In this document: piece after piece, positions 25,956-34,402 of the stretch | Numbering within the stretch: position 1 is the first letter of the stretch | How the letters are laid out: every line of letters starts with the position of its first letter | Source: Vibrio hibernica | GTDB lineage: Bacteria > Pseudomonadota > Gammaproteobacteria > Enterobacterales > Vibrionaceae | Assembly (NCBI RefSeq): GCF_015223435.1 | Contig: NZ_VHKO01000019.1 | Location: forward strand, 1 to 47,405 | Reading direction: 5' to 3' | DNA length: 47,405 nt | The notes under the pieces: generated by a model | What the model was told of the DNA's origin: nothing | The model's input: the letters and a program-made list of their open reading frames with translations, nothing else | Database searches by the model: none | Translations under genes and position numbers: made by a program

Positions 25956-27785
25956 TTGACGCATCTCATCCATGTTCGAAAAATAAGATGCTTATTCTGT
26001 CTGCTGCTTATTCCATTTTGCAGCCCACTATTGAGCCTAAACGCTTATGCGCAGCAACCTCAAGCGCCTATCATCAAGGTTGCCGTTTTAGCGCCACGCG
26101 GCAATGTTGACGCAATACAACGTTGGCAGCCTACGATTGATTGGCTCAACCTCCGACTTCCTCAATATCAGTTTGAGTTATTACCCAGTAATTTAGAGCA
26201 GCTAGAACAAGCCGTGCGTGAAGACACCGTCGAATTTGCGATCACCAATCCTGGTCAATCCGTCATACTTGGGCGGCAATTCCCACTGTCTTGGATCGCC
26301 ACGTTAAACAGCCCTTGGCCACATGGTACCAGTCAAGCATTAGGCAGTGCTTTAGTAGTAAGAGTGAATAGTCCTTTTTTAAATTTGGGCGATTTACAAC
26401 ACTCGAACGCCGTGGCGGTTTCACCCGATGCCTTTGGCGGCTTTCTGACTTTAAAACAATATTTAAAATCACAGCAACAAAACCCACAAAACTTCTTTCA
26501 GCACGTTGAGTACATTGGATTTCCATTAGACGCCATGATCTATCAACTGCGTGATAACCGCGCCGATGTGGCAATTACGCCTGCCTGTTTACTTGAGAAC
26601 ATGGCCAAGGAAGGATTAATTGATGCTGAAAAATTTCGCGTCATTAATAATAACCCGCCTCCAGGCTTTCCTTGCTCCGTCTCCACCCCGCTTTATCCCA
26701 ACTGGTCATTTGCCAAAACCAGTAAAGCCAGTGAAGGTCTTGCCACCAATGTCGCTAAAGCGTTACTCAACCTGCCTGCCGACAGCGTTGCAGCAAAAGC
26801 TGCCCAATCAAAAGGTTGGGCCTCCCCAATTAGCCCACACCGTATTGATAAGCTATATCAAGAACTCGATATACATCCATTACAAACGCCTTGGTGGCAA
26901 CAAGCATTATTGTGGTTAAAGCAAAATCAACAATGGGCATGGGGGGCATTAATCTTATTCTTGGCACTCAGCGGTTATCATTTTTGGTTGGAATACCGCT
27001 TTAATCGTAATCAAAAATTGTTGAACTTAGCCAACTACGACCTGAAACAGAAAAGCCAAATGCTGGAACATGCACAGCGAGTCGCCATTGTCGGCGGGTT
27101 GGGCAGCAACCTAGCGCATGAAATCAACCAGCCTTTGGCCGCGATCCGTAATTATAATCAAGGGGCAATACTTAAAATATCTAAGGGCGCCAAAGCGGAA
27201 GATCTCGCTCCGGTCATGGACAAAATTGAGCAACAAGTGGTACGTGTCGATGCGATCGTGCAACGCTTACGTAACTTAATCACTAGACGGCCAGTTGCCA
27301 CTAGGGATTTCAATATTCAAGCGATTATAGATGACACCATTGCTCTGCTACACCATGATTTAAGCCTTAAACATGTGAATATTCATACTCAAACCATTGG
27401 TCATGCTCGTGACGTTCATCTTGATCCAGTCGGAATACAACAAGTACTGATTAATCTACTCAACAATGCAGCCGACTCTTGCTTAAGTCACGGTGATCCA
27501 TTGGATAATCACATTAAGATTGTGGTCGAATATCTTGCAAGCGAAGCCCATATTATTATTACTGATAATGGCGCGGGGCTAAGTCATCCAATTGAACATT
27601 TACAAGCTGCATTTGTGACCACTAAAGAGGAAGGGTTAGGGCTTGGTTTATCGATTTGCCACGATATTATTGAGCACCATCGTGGCTATTTCAGCTTACA
27701 ATCCATTCAGCCTCATGGTTGTGAAGCTCGCATTCAACTGCCCTATAGTGCTCTCACTCAACTATCTAGCACTCCATCATCTTAA
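25956..27785 (+). CDS. ttrS: Tetrathionate sensor histidine kinase TtrS
   Basis: A 609 aa sensor kinase. It starts at TTG with an AAGGA ribosome site 7 bp upstream; no in-frame ATG is near. Residues about 12-32 form a signal segment. A periplasmic PhnD-like binding domain follows (about 36-290, with KVAVLAPRGN and VEFAITNPG). One transmembrane helix is at about 328-346. The kinase core has His388 in NLAHEINQPLAA, then NNAADSC, DNGAGL and the G2 box GLGLGLSI. TtrS senses tetrathionate and activates TtrR. It is divergent from ttrBCA and 16 bp upstream of ttrR. Confidence 0.93.
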   Translation: MTHLIHVRKIRCLFCLLLIPFCSPLLSLNAYAQQPQAPIIKVAVLAPRGNVDAIQRWQPTIDWLNLRLPQYQFELLPSNLEQLEQAVREDTVEFAITNPGQSVILGRQFPLSWIATLNSPWPHGTSQALGSALVVRVNSPFLNLGDLQHSNAVAVSPDAFGGFLTLKQYLKSQQQNPQNFFQHVEYIGFPLDAMIYQLRDNRADVAITPACLLENMAKEGLIDAEKFRVINNNPPPGFPCSVSTPLYPNWSFAKTSKASEGLATNVAKALLNLPADSVAAKAAQSKGWASPISPHRIDKLYQELDIHPLQTPWWQQALLWLKQNQQWAWGALILFLALSGYHFWLEYRFNRNQKLLNLANYDLKQKSQMLEHAQRVAIVGGLGSNLAHEINQPLAAIRNYNQGAILKISKGAKAEDLAPVMDKIEQQVVRVDAIVQRLRNLITRRPVATRDFNIQAIIDDTIALLHHDLSLKHVNIHTQTIGHARDVHLDPVGIQQVLINLLNNAADSCLSHGDPLDNHIKIVVEYLASEAHIIITDNGAGLSHPIEHLQAAFVTTKEEGLGLGLSICHDIIEHHRGYFSLQSIQPHGCEARIQLPYSALTQLSSTPSS

Positions 27786-27801
27786 GGAATAAATAAGTAT
27801 A

Positions 27802-28392
27802 ATGACGCTTCCTATTTATCTCGTCGATGACGATGATTCCGTACTCGATTCATTGGCTTTCTTATTACAAGAATTAGATTATTCGGTGACGTGTTTTTCT
27901 AATGGACCCGATTTTCTCAATCATGCTCAATTAGACAAGGCAGGATGTGTCGTACTGGATAGCCGTATGCCATTAATGCGCGGCCAACAAGTCCATCAAC
28001 AATTGATCGCACAATGCAGCCCATTAGGAGTGGTGTATTTAACTGGACACGGCGATGTCCCGATGGCAGTTGAAGCTCTGCAACAAGGCGCGGTGGATTT
28101 CCTGCAAAAACCAGTCGATGGATTCAAGCTCGCTCAGGCAATAGATAAAGCATGTGAATATTCACGCCAAGTACAAGCAACCATCACCATCCAATTGGCA
28201 TTTGCATCATTAACCGAAAGAGAAAAAGAAATTTTAGCGTTAATCGTGAAAGGTATGAAGAATCAACAAATCGCCGATGATTTGTGTATTGCGGTCAGAA
28301 CCGTGGAAGTACATCGTTCTAGTTTAATGAAGAAGTTTGCGACTAAAAGTATTGCTGAGTTAGTCATGCAATACTCAAAATTACCTATCTAA
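27802..28392 (+). CDS. ttrR: Response regulator TtrR (FixJ/LuxR type)
   Basis: A 196 aa regulator with an N-terminal receiver domain (acidic DDDDS at 9-13, phospho-acceptor Asp53 in VLDSRMP, Lys in FLQKPVDG). A C-terminal LuxR-type helix-turn-helix is at about 135-190, with LTEREKEILALIVKGM and TVEVHRSSLMKKF. It activates ttrBCA in response to TtrS. It is followed by four tandem ATCTT units (28393-28412) and a terminator hairpin. Confidence 0.93.
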   Translation: MTLPIYLVDDDDSVLDSLAFLLQELDYSVTCFSNGPDFLNHAQLDKAGCVVLDSRMPLMRGQQVHQQLIAQCSPLGVVYLTGHGDVPMAVEALQQGAVDFLQKPVDGFKLAQAIDKACEYSRQVQATITIQLAFASLTEREKEILALIVKGMKNQQIADDLCIAVRTVEVHRSSLMKKFATKSIAELVMQYSKLPI

Positions 28393-28412
28393 ATCTTATC
28401 TTATCTTATCTT
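28393..28412. repeat. Tandem repeat, four units of ATCTT
   Basis: Four perfect 5 bp units directly after the ttrR stop codon, with a partial fifth. Short repeats of this kind can change copy number by slippage; being outside the gene it is probably neutral. Confidence 0.8.
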
Positions 28413-28418
28413 ATTAAC

Positions 28419-28465
28419 AGTTTAAGGTGCCTATAGCGATACGCCATAAGCACCTTAAACTCTTC
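28419..28465 (+). terminator. Hairpin terminator after ttrR
   Basis: A perfect 12 bp stem, AGTTTAAGGTGC (28419-28430) with GCACCTTAAACT (28450-28461), and an inner loop that can pair further (TATAGC/GCCATA). It is followed by CTTC and no long T-run, so its efficiency is uncertain. It lies between the convergent ttrR and 28498 gene. Confidence 0.65.
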
Positions 28466-28497
28466 ACTTAAACTTTGAGCATCATTGATAACAACGC

Positions 28498-29007
28498 TTA
28501 TTTATAAATGTATTTTTGCTCAACATCGACCAAAGCGATCGGATTTAGGAATGAGCGACCAAGTAATATATCGCTAATCATATGATCACGATCGACCAGG
28601 TTAAATGGGGTGGTGTAGGTTTTATCACCGAGCTTAATTTCAAGATCAACGATTGGACGGCGAGACAGTTTAGTGCTCGAAGACTGCTTGATTTTAACCC
28701 AACGTTTTACTGGCAATGTAATCGTATCACTGACTTTATCTTTTGATTTAAGTTTAAATGACACCATATCTTTGCCGTCTTTTTCAAAGTCTTTAATATC
28801 GAGCGCATTAATGGAAGAGGTCGTTGCCCCCGTATCCACTTTAGCAATTGTTCTTTGATCGGTATTCATCACCGTCAGCCATTCTTTTTCCCCGACAATG
28901 ATCTTGTTGTTCAATTCAGAACAAGCTGAATCCGCAGTTGACGTTGCCGCAAATGTGGTCGCAGGTAGCAATAACGCTAATGATAGTAATAAGGTCGTAG
29001 ATTTCAT
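28498..29007 (-). CDS. Retropepsin-like periplasmic protein (putative zinc protease, PF05618 family)
   Basis: A 169 aa exported protein. I chose MKSTTLLLSLALLLPATTFA as the start because it gives a clean Sec signal peptide cut near AATS; the upstream ATG would add ten residues. The mature part has the aspartic-protease-like VDTGATTSS motif and a second block ISDILLGRSFL, as in the family annotated as ATP-dependent zinc protease or RimB-like retropepsins. Substrate is unknown. It is monocistronic. Confidence 0.8.
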   Translation of the reverse strand: MKSTTLLLSLALLLPATTFAATSTADSACSELNNKIIVGEKEWLTVMNTDQRTIAKVDTGATTSSINALDIKDFEKDGKDMVSFKLKSKDKVSDTITLPVKRWVKIKQSSSTKLSRRPIVDLEIKLGDKTYTTPFNLVDRDHMISDILLGRSFLNPIALVDVEQKYIYK

Positions 29008-29114
29008 ATTGCTCTCTTTTTTTAATGTGCCATTCAAGTAGATAAGACCATCTAATAACGAATAAATTTCAATATCTTTGTGAACGTTAGGTCAAGTGTT
29101 CGTTATTACGCGTT

Positions 29115-29909
29115 CTATTTTTCTGTCATGGCGTTTAACACATACACATCAAAACGATTCTTTTTGGTTTCAATCGCCATACTTGGTTTTTGATTATCTA
29201 GCCAATCCGCATAATCAGGACGCTTCACCACCACTCGTTTAGTGGCGAGCGATAATGCTGGTTTAAGCAGCGCATCCGCGTCGTTATCTGCCCCGACTAA
29301 AGATTGAAAAACGCGCATCTCTTTTTTGACTAATGCCGATTTCTTTTTGTTTTCAGGGTGCGGATACATAGGATCAAGGTAAACGACATCTGGCATTACA
29401 AAGTCAGCTTGCTGTGTTAATTGCGTCAAAGCGTCATGACTAGAAGCATGCAGCAAGCTCATTCGCTCACTCACCCAACCGCCGATTTCGGGATCTTGTT
29501 TGGCTCTCGCTAACCCATCATCTAACAATGCCGCCACCACTGGATTACGCTCAACCATCTGCACCTTACAACCCAATGAGGCCAATACAAAGGCATCTCG
29601 CCCCAACCCAGCGGTACCATCTAAAACCGTGGGTCTAGCGCCTTTATTTAATCCCGCCGCTTTGGCGATTGCTTGCCCTTTCCCACCACCAAACTTACGC
29701 CGATGTGCTACCGCTCCACCCGCCAAATCAACATAAATAGCCCCTAATTTAGGCTCATCTAATTTGCGCAGTTCTAATCTGTCAGAAGTTAAAACCAGGG
29801 CAAATACGGAGTCAACTTGATGAGTCAGCTGCCAGCGTTGGGCAAGTTCTTGCAGTTCCGCCATTCTTTCTGGCGCTTCACAACATAAGTTCAACTGCAC
29901 AATCGGCAA
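29115..29909 (-). CDS. rsmJ: 16S rRNA (guanine-1516-N2)-methyltransferase RsmJ
   Basis: A 264 aa SAM-dependent methyltransferase that modifies G1516 of 16S rRNA. Conserved blocks are [23 protein letters not shown], the SAM-binding [40 protein letters not shown] and [12 protein letters not shown], matching E. coli RsmJ almost continuously. The start is TTG (LPIVQLNL encoded as initiator). In E. coli rsmJ adjoins prlC; here about 10.9 kb separates them. Confidence 0.93.
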   Translation of the reverse strand: MPIVQLNLCCEAPERMAELQELAQRWQLTHQVDSVFALVLTSDRLELRKLDEPKLGAIYVDLAGGAVAHRRKFGGGKGQAIAKAAGLNKGARPTVLDGTAGLGRDAFVLASLGCKVQMVERNPVVAALLDDGLARAKQDPEIGGWVSERMSLLHASSHDALTQLTQQADFVMPDVVYLDPMYPHPENKKKSALVKKEMRVFQSLVGADNDADALLKPALSLATKRVVVKRPDYADWLDNQKPSMAIETKKNRFDVYVLNAMTEK

Positions 29910-30051
29910 CCTCTAAATAGATAAATAATAATTAACCTGACCACTTCACAGATGAAGGCGTTCAACCGCGCACAAAGGAAATATAATCGATAAGATTAGA
30001 TAGGCGTCAATCTGTGATAAATTATATTCTATTCAGGATCAGGAAGACAGC

Positions 30052-30516
30052 ATGCAAAATAACGTACCTAAACTCGACCAACTTGATCGAGATATTCTCA
30101 AAACTTTGATGGCCGATGCTCGTACCCCATACGCCGAAATGGCTAAAATGTTTAATGTTAGCCCAGCCACCGTACATGTTCGGGTAGAAAAAATGCGCGC
30201 CGCGAATATTATTGAGCGCACCGAAGTGGTCATTAATGAGAAAAAGCTTGGCTATGATGTGTGCTGTTTTATTGGGATTAACTTAAACGCGGCGCGTGAT
30301 TATCATTCCACGATCGCAAAACTAAATGCCCTCGATGAAGTGGTTGAAGCCTATTACACCACCGGCGCTTACAATATTTTCGTCAAACTGATGTGTAAAA
30401 ACATCGAAGAATTACAGCATGTTTTGATCAATAAGCTGCAAGCAATTGATGAAGTTCAGTCCACTGAAACCTTGATTTCTTTGCAAAACCCCATTAATCG
30501 CAACGTGAATCCATAA
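30052..30516 (+). CDS. asnC: Lrp/AsnC-family regulator AsnC
   Basis: A 154 aa transcription factor with an N-terminal helix-turn-helix (LDRDILKTLMADARTPYAEM, then SPATVHVRVEKM) and a C-terminal RAM ligand-binding domain (YDVCCFIGINL, EAYYTTGAYNIF). It aligns along its length with E. coli AsnC, which responds to asparagine and controls asnA. No asnA lies next to it here, so its targets are elsewhere or differ. Confidence 0.88.
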   Translation: MQNNVPKLDQLDRDILKTLMADARTPYAEMAKMFNVSPATVHVRVEKMRAANIIERTEVVINEKKLGYDVCCFIGINLNAARDYHSTIAKLNALDEVVEAYYTTGAYNIFVKLMCKNIEELQHVLINKLQAIDEVQSTETLISLQNPINRNVNP

Positions 30517-30553
30517 CGTATTTTGGAGTACTCATTGTGACCTTCTCAGCATT

Positions 30554-30612
30554 TATACCCAAAGTAATTGAAGTTGCAATGAGGCGGCAAGTAAGGCGGG
30601 AATATCTCGCAT
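30554..30612. repeat. Partial intergenic repeat typical of Vibrio
   Basis: A TATACCCAAAGTAATTG start followed by GAAGTTGCA and GGCGGCAAGTAAGG resembles, from memory, the left part of a dispersed Vibrio intergenic repeat that begins TATACCCAAGTAA. The right half is missing. No second copy is seen in this window. Confidence 0.45.
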
Positions 30613-30701
30613 GAAATATTAACGTAAATAGATCGTCATATTTATTTAACATAGAAGCCTTAGCCTCTTGGTCAAACTAAAAATAGACCAAGGAAGCTGT
30701 T

Positions 30702-32588
30702 ATGAGCCATATTGAACACGATGATCATTCAAATAACCTTTTATCTACACCTTCTGATTTTTCAAAAATTATCGACAATAGCTTAAGTCGACGTCGATTT
30801 TTACAAACAACGGCAGTAGGAAGTTCTATTGCTTTTTTTGCGACCTCGCCATTAGCCAATGCGATGACAAAAAAACACAGCGACTCGACCGTTATTGGCT
30901 TTAATCCTATCGCAGCCTCAACCTCAGATACCGTTGTGGTTCCAAAAGGTTATCTTGCTCAACCGCTTATCGCTTGGGGTGATTCAATTAAACCTAAAGC
31001 TACTCTTTTTTCCCAAACCAACTCAGCCACCGATCAAGAAAACCAATTTGGTGACAATAACGATGGCATGACATTTTTGCCACTCAGCCAATCGCGTGCC
31101 GTTTTAGCGGTAAACAATGAAAGCACCGATTACGCCACTTTATTTAATGATCACGGTAAAACATTAACCGCCGAAAAAGTTCGCCGTTCACAAGCTGCGG
31201 TTGGGGTTTCTATTGTTGAGCTTCGTAACGATCAGCAAGGCTGGAATGTGAATGTTGATGGTCGTCTTAATCGCCGCATCACGGCTTACACGCCAATGGT
31301 ACTCACCGGCCCTGCCGCCGGCGATCAACACCTCAAAACCAACGCGGATCCAACTGGTACACAAGTACTCGGCACATTTAATAACTGCGCTAATGGTTCG
31401 ACACCTTGGGGAACTTACCTGACTTGTGAAGAAAATTTTGATGGCTTCTTTGGCAGTAAAAACGACATTAAAGTGCCAAAGAGAGATGCTCGATATGGCA
31501 TAAAATCAGGAGATGGTGATTTCAATTGGCATCAATTTGATGAACGATTTGATATACAAAAAGAGCCAAATGAAAACCACCGTCACGGCTGGGTAGTCGA
31601 AATCGATCCTATGAATCCAAACTCCAAACCTAAAAAGCGCACGGCATTGGGCCGCTTTAAGCATGAAAACGCTGCATTAACCATCAACCAAGATGACAAA
31701 GTAGTGGTGTATTTAGGTGATGATGAACGTGGTGAGCATTTATATAAATTCGTTTCAAAAGCAAAATATAATGCGAGTAAACCAGAAGCCAATCGTGATT
31801 TATTGGATGAAGGGACATTGTATGTGGCCAAGTTTTCCGCTCAAGATGGTGAGCTTTACGGTAATGGCGAATGGTTAGAGCTGACCTTTGGTAAAAATGG
31901 TTTAACGCCTGAAAATGGTTTTAATAATCAAGCTGAAGTAGTTATTTTTGCTCGCCAAGCAGCAACACAAGTGGGCGCAACTACAATGGATCGCCCTGAA
32001 TGGGTAGCGATTAATCCAAAATCAGATCAAGTATTTTGTACATTAACCAACAATAAAAACCGAGGCGTGAAAGAGAACCAAGCATTAAATGCAGCCAACC
32101 CTCGCGAAAATAATATTTATGGTCATATCATTCGTTGGGAACCTAAAAATGGTAACCATGCCGTCCATGAATTCACTTGGGATATTTATGTGATGGCAGG
32201 TAATCCGGATAAATACGATGCTAAAAATCCGCGTTCGGGTAGCCAGAATATAAACAAAGACAATATGTTCAATAGTCCTGATGGGATTGGATTTGATAAC
32301 GCTGGTCGCTTATGGATCCAAACCGATGGTGATTATTCAAATTCAGGCGACTTTGCAGGCATGGGCAATAATCAAATGCTGTGTGGCGATCCTAATACTG
32401 GCGAAATTAAACGATTTCTCACTGGGCCAACTGGTTGTGAAATCACAGGCTTAACCTTTAGCCCAGATAATAAAACCATGTTGATTGGCGTACAGCATCC
32501 CACGGGAAGTTTCTCTGAGCTCAACGGTATTCCGCGCTCAACCGTGATGAAAATTACCCGTGAAGATGGTGGTGTGATTGGGGCATAA
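30702..32588 (+). CDS. PhoX-family alkaline phosphatase (DUF839)
   Basis: A 628 aa exported enzyme of the PhoX family (calcium/iron-dependent phosphomonoesterase). The Tat motif is SRRRFLQTTAVGSS at about residues 27-40, preceded by an unusually long N-region. Family blocks are seen: NNCANGSTPWGTYLTCEENFDGFF (metal-binding Cys and Glu), GRFKHENAAL, YLGDDERGEHLYKF, RPEWVAINP and SPDGIGFDNAGRLWIQTDG. Length fits the family. It is monocistronic with a strong terminator. No Pho box was recognised upstream; the 185 bp upstream include the partial repeat. Confidence 0.88.
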   Translation: MSHIEHDDHSNNLLSTPSDFSKIIDNSLSRRRFLQTTAVGSSIAFFATSPLANAMTKKHSDSTVIGFNPIAASTSDTVVVPKGYLAQPLIAWGDSIKPKATLFSQTNSATDQENQFGDNNDGMTFLPLSQSRAVLAVNNESTDYATLFNDHGKTLTAEKVRRSQAAVGVSIVELRNDQQGWNVNVDGRLNRRITAYTPMVLTGPAAGDQHLKTNADPTGTQVLGTFNNCANGSTPWGTYLTCEENFDGFFGSKNDIKVPKRDARYGIKSGDGDFNWHQFDERFDIQKEPNENHRHGWVVEIDPMNPNSKPKKRTALGRFKHENAALTINQDDKVVVYLGDDERGEHLYKFVSKAKYNASKPEANRDLLDEGTLYVAKFSAQDGELYGNGEWLELTFGKNGLTPENGFNNQAEVVIFARQAATQVGATTMDRPEWVAINPKSDQVFCTLTNNKNRGVKENQALNAANPRENNIYGHIIRWEPKNGNHAVHEFTWDIYVMAGNPDKYDAKNPRSGSQNINKDNMFNSPDGIGFDNAGRLWIQTDGDYSNSGDFAGMGNNQMLCGDPNTGEIKRFLTGPTGCEITGLTFSPDNKTMLIGVQHPTGSFSELNGIPRSTVMKITREDGGVIGA

Positions 32589-32605
32589 ACCTCGTTTCTC
32601 ACATG

Positions 32606-32640
32606 TCGGGATCTCAATATCAGAGATCCCGATAGTGTTT
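32606..32640. terminator. Terminator after phoX-like gene
   Basis: A perfect 10 bp stem, TCGGGATCTC-AATATCA-GAGATCCCGA, followed by TAGTGTTTAC. It lies between convergent genes (phoX-like and the DUF3612 regulator). Confidence 0.8.
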
Positions 32641-32654
32641 ACTTGGCCTTAATC

Positions 32655-34211
32655 TTATAACGTTGGTATTTTCAGTTCCGGGCTACGAAGTTCGGCTTTC
32701 TCGGTATAACAGGTTGGTACCCGTGGGCACATGCCGCCGCGAGCACAAATCACTCTGGCGTCATTTTCAATTCCGCGCTCAATCCAATTAATATTTAAAA
32801 TTCTGGCCACGGTTAATAACTTTTGTCGAATGCCATGTGGTATCACGGCTTGCCCACCTCGGCGTACACATTCTTTTTGCAGTGCCGTGGCAATCTCTAC
32901 CGCATCTTCACCTTGTGCATCCAAAGCGGGATTTAAATCGATTCCGCTGCATAGCACATGGTAATTGCCCGCCATGTCTTTCACCTTGACCGATTCACAG
33001 CAATAAATGTGCGGTACACCATTTTGATTTAACACCGAAATTTGCGCGACTGGCGTATTACCCGGAATACCAATCATGCGAAATACCGACCAATGCTGGC
33101 ACGGATCTTCCACCATGCGCATATTGCCCCACGGCAGCGGAATACCATTACCGCGATACACCGCTTTTAATTTCCCGGGATTGTATGCATCAAAATAATG
33201 CCAATGCGGATACGAAGACACAGCGGTCATACGACGCATCACCACCGATTCCGATACACCAATCAATTTACTCACGCTGATCTCATAGCCATGGCGGTCA
33301 AGCAATTGACGAAATGGCACTTTCGGGCACAGTAACGCACCGGCAAAAAACGAACATTCAAAATCTCGCCACGCTTGTAGAATATGTTGTGAATCCAAAT
33401 TTAACGTATCTCGAGATTTATCATCTCGTTTGAGTGTCGATAAATTACGATTATCAGACGCGATAACGTTTTTTTCACCATCACTGTTATGCAACACCTT
33501 ATGACCAATATGAACCGCTAGATCATATTTCAACTTTTCTGGCGTCGCTTTAAGGGCTTTATTAATACGAATAACACTCGGAGTTTCAGCGTAAGAACGT
33601 ACGATATGCTTAGATTTAATACCCGCTTTATCGACTACATCTTGTGATGGTTCGTCAAACCATTTAATTTTTACGCCGACTTCTTTACAGATTTCCAGTA
33701 AATCCTCAACGGAAAGTGGCATACGTTTTTGACCGATTTTTTCCGCCGCTTTTTCTAGATCTGGAAAATGGTTTTGATGATGTTCTTGGTGGGCACGAAT
33801 AAGCAAATGAGCAAATTGATGCCCCGTCGTTCCCGTTTGAGACAGCATTTCTGGAATGGCAATCTGTAAAATATCATTCGAAAAAAGGAAGCTTGGTTCA
33901 AGCACCATGCCATTGATACCACCACGGGTACCTTTTTCTGGTGCGAATTCTTGCTCCTCACTGGCATCGTCCAAAAACCAACTTAATGGCTTTTGAAATA
34001 CTTGCGCAATCACATCCAGCATCGCTTCACTTGGCACTCTTTTACCGCGCTCGATCATCGAAAGATAAGAAACAGATGGCGCATCTTCAGCATCCACTTT
34101 GACACAACGCGCGGATAAATCCTCCAACGTTAATCCGTTACGTTTTCGCAGGTTACGGACTTTTGTTCCCAAAAAATGAGATTGTCGATTGAGTGAATGT
34201 ACCGTTTTCAT
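32655..34211 (-). CDS. XRE-family DUF3612 regulator, ScfR/RamB-like
   Basis: A 518 aa regulator with an N-terminal XRE helix-turn-helix (about 14-80: LRKRNGLTLEDLSARC, YLSMIERGKRVPS). The middle resembles an IrrE/ImmA metallopeptidase-like domain, with KYDLAVHIGHKVLH in the place of the HExxH helix. The C-terminal part has conserved cysteines (ARGGMCPRVPTCY). This plan matches the short-chain fatty-acyl-CoA regulators (ScfR), which include RamB, controller of aceA/aceB in Corynebacterium. It is divergent from the malate synthase gene, so control of the glyoxylate shunt in response to acyl-CoA is a strong inference. DUF3612 proteins are typical neighbours of these genes in Vibrio, as I recall. 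Confidence 0.8.
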   Translation of the reverse strand: MKTVHSLNRQSHFLGTKVRNLRKRNGLTLEDLSARCVKVDAEDAPSVSYLSMIERGKRVPSEAMLDVIAQVFQKPLSWFLDDASEEQEFAPEKGTRGGINGMVLEPSFLFSNDILQIAIPEMLSQTGTTGHQFAHLLIRAHQEHHQNHFPDLEKAAEKIGQKRMPLSVEDLLEICKEVGVKIKWFDEPSQDVVDKAGIKSKHIVRSYAETPSVIRINKALKATPEKLKYDLAVHIGHKVLHNSDGEKNVIASDNRNLSTLKRDDKSRDTLNLDSQHILQAWRDFECSFFAGALLCPKVPFRQLLDRHGYEISVSKLIGVSESVVMRRMTAVSSYPHWHYFDAYNPGKLKAVYRGNGIPLPWGNMRMVEDPCQHWSVFRMIGIPGNTPVAQISVLNQNGVPHIYCCESVKVKDMAGNYHVLCSGIDLNPALDAQGEDAVEIATALQKECVRRGGQAVIPHGIRQKLLTVARILNINWIERGIENDARVICARGGMCPRVPTCYTEKAELRSPELKIPTL

Positions 34212-34236
34212 CCTTGAGAACTTCCTATGATTATTT

Positions 34237-34249
34237 TGTAAAATTTACA
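34237..34249. promoter_or_regulatory. 13 bp palindrome, candidate operator for the DUF3612 regulator
   Basis: TGTAAAATTTACA is a perfect odd palindrome close to the regulator's start and upstream of malate synthase. Two related half-sites follow: TGTGTAATTT and TTTGTGAAATTTT. This cluster between divergent genes is a reasonable operator. Confidence 0.5.
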
Positions 34250-34402
34250 CTGTGTAATTTCCTTTGTGAAATTTTAGTTAATTTATCGATATTCTTTTAG
34301 TCACAAGATAAGAAAACCGCATTTGATGTTCAGTTTTAAGACAACCGTCACTAATTGCTCTATCAGAACCACATTTATAACCGGTAACACGAGGGAAACA
34401 TT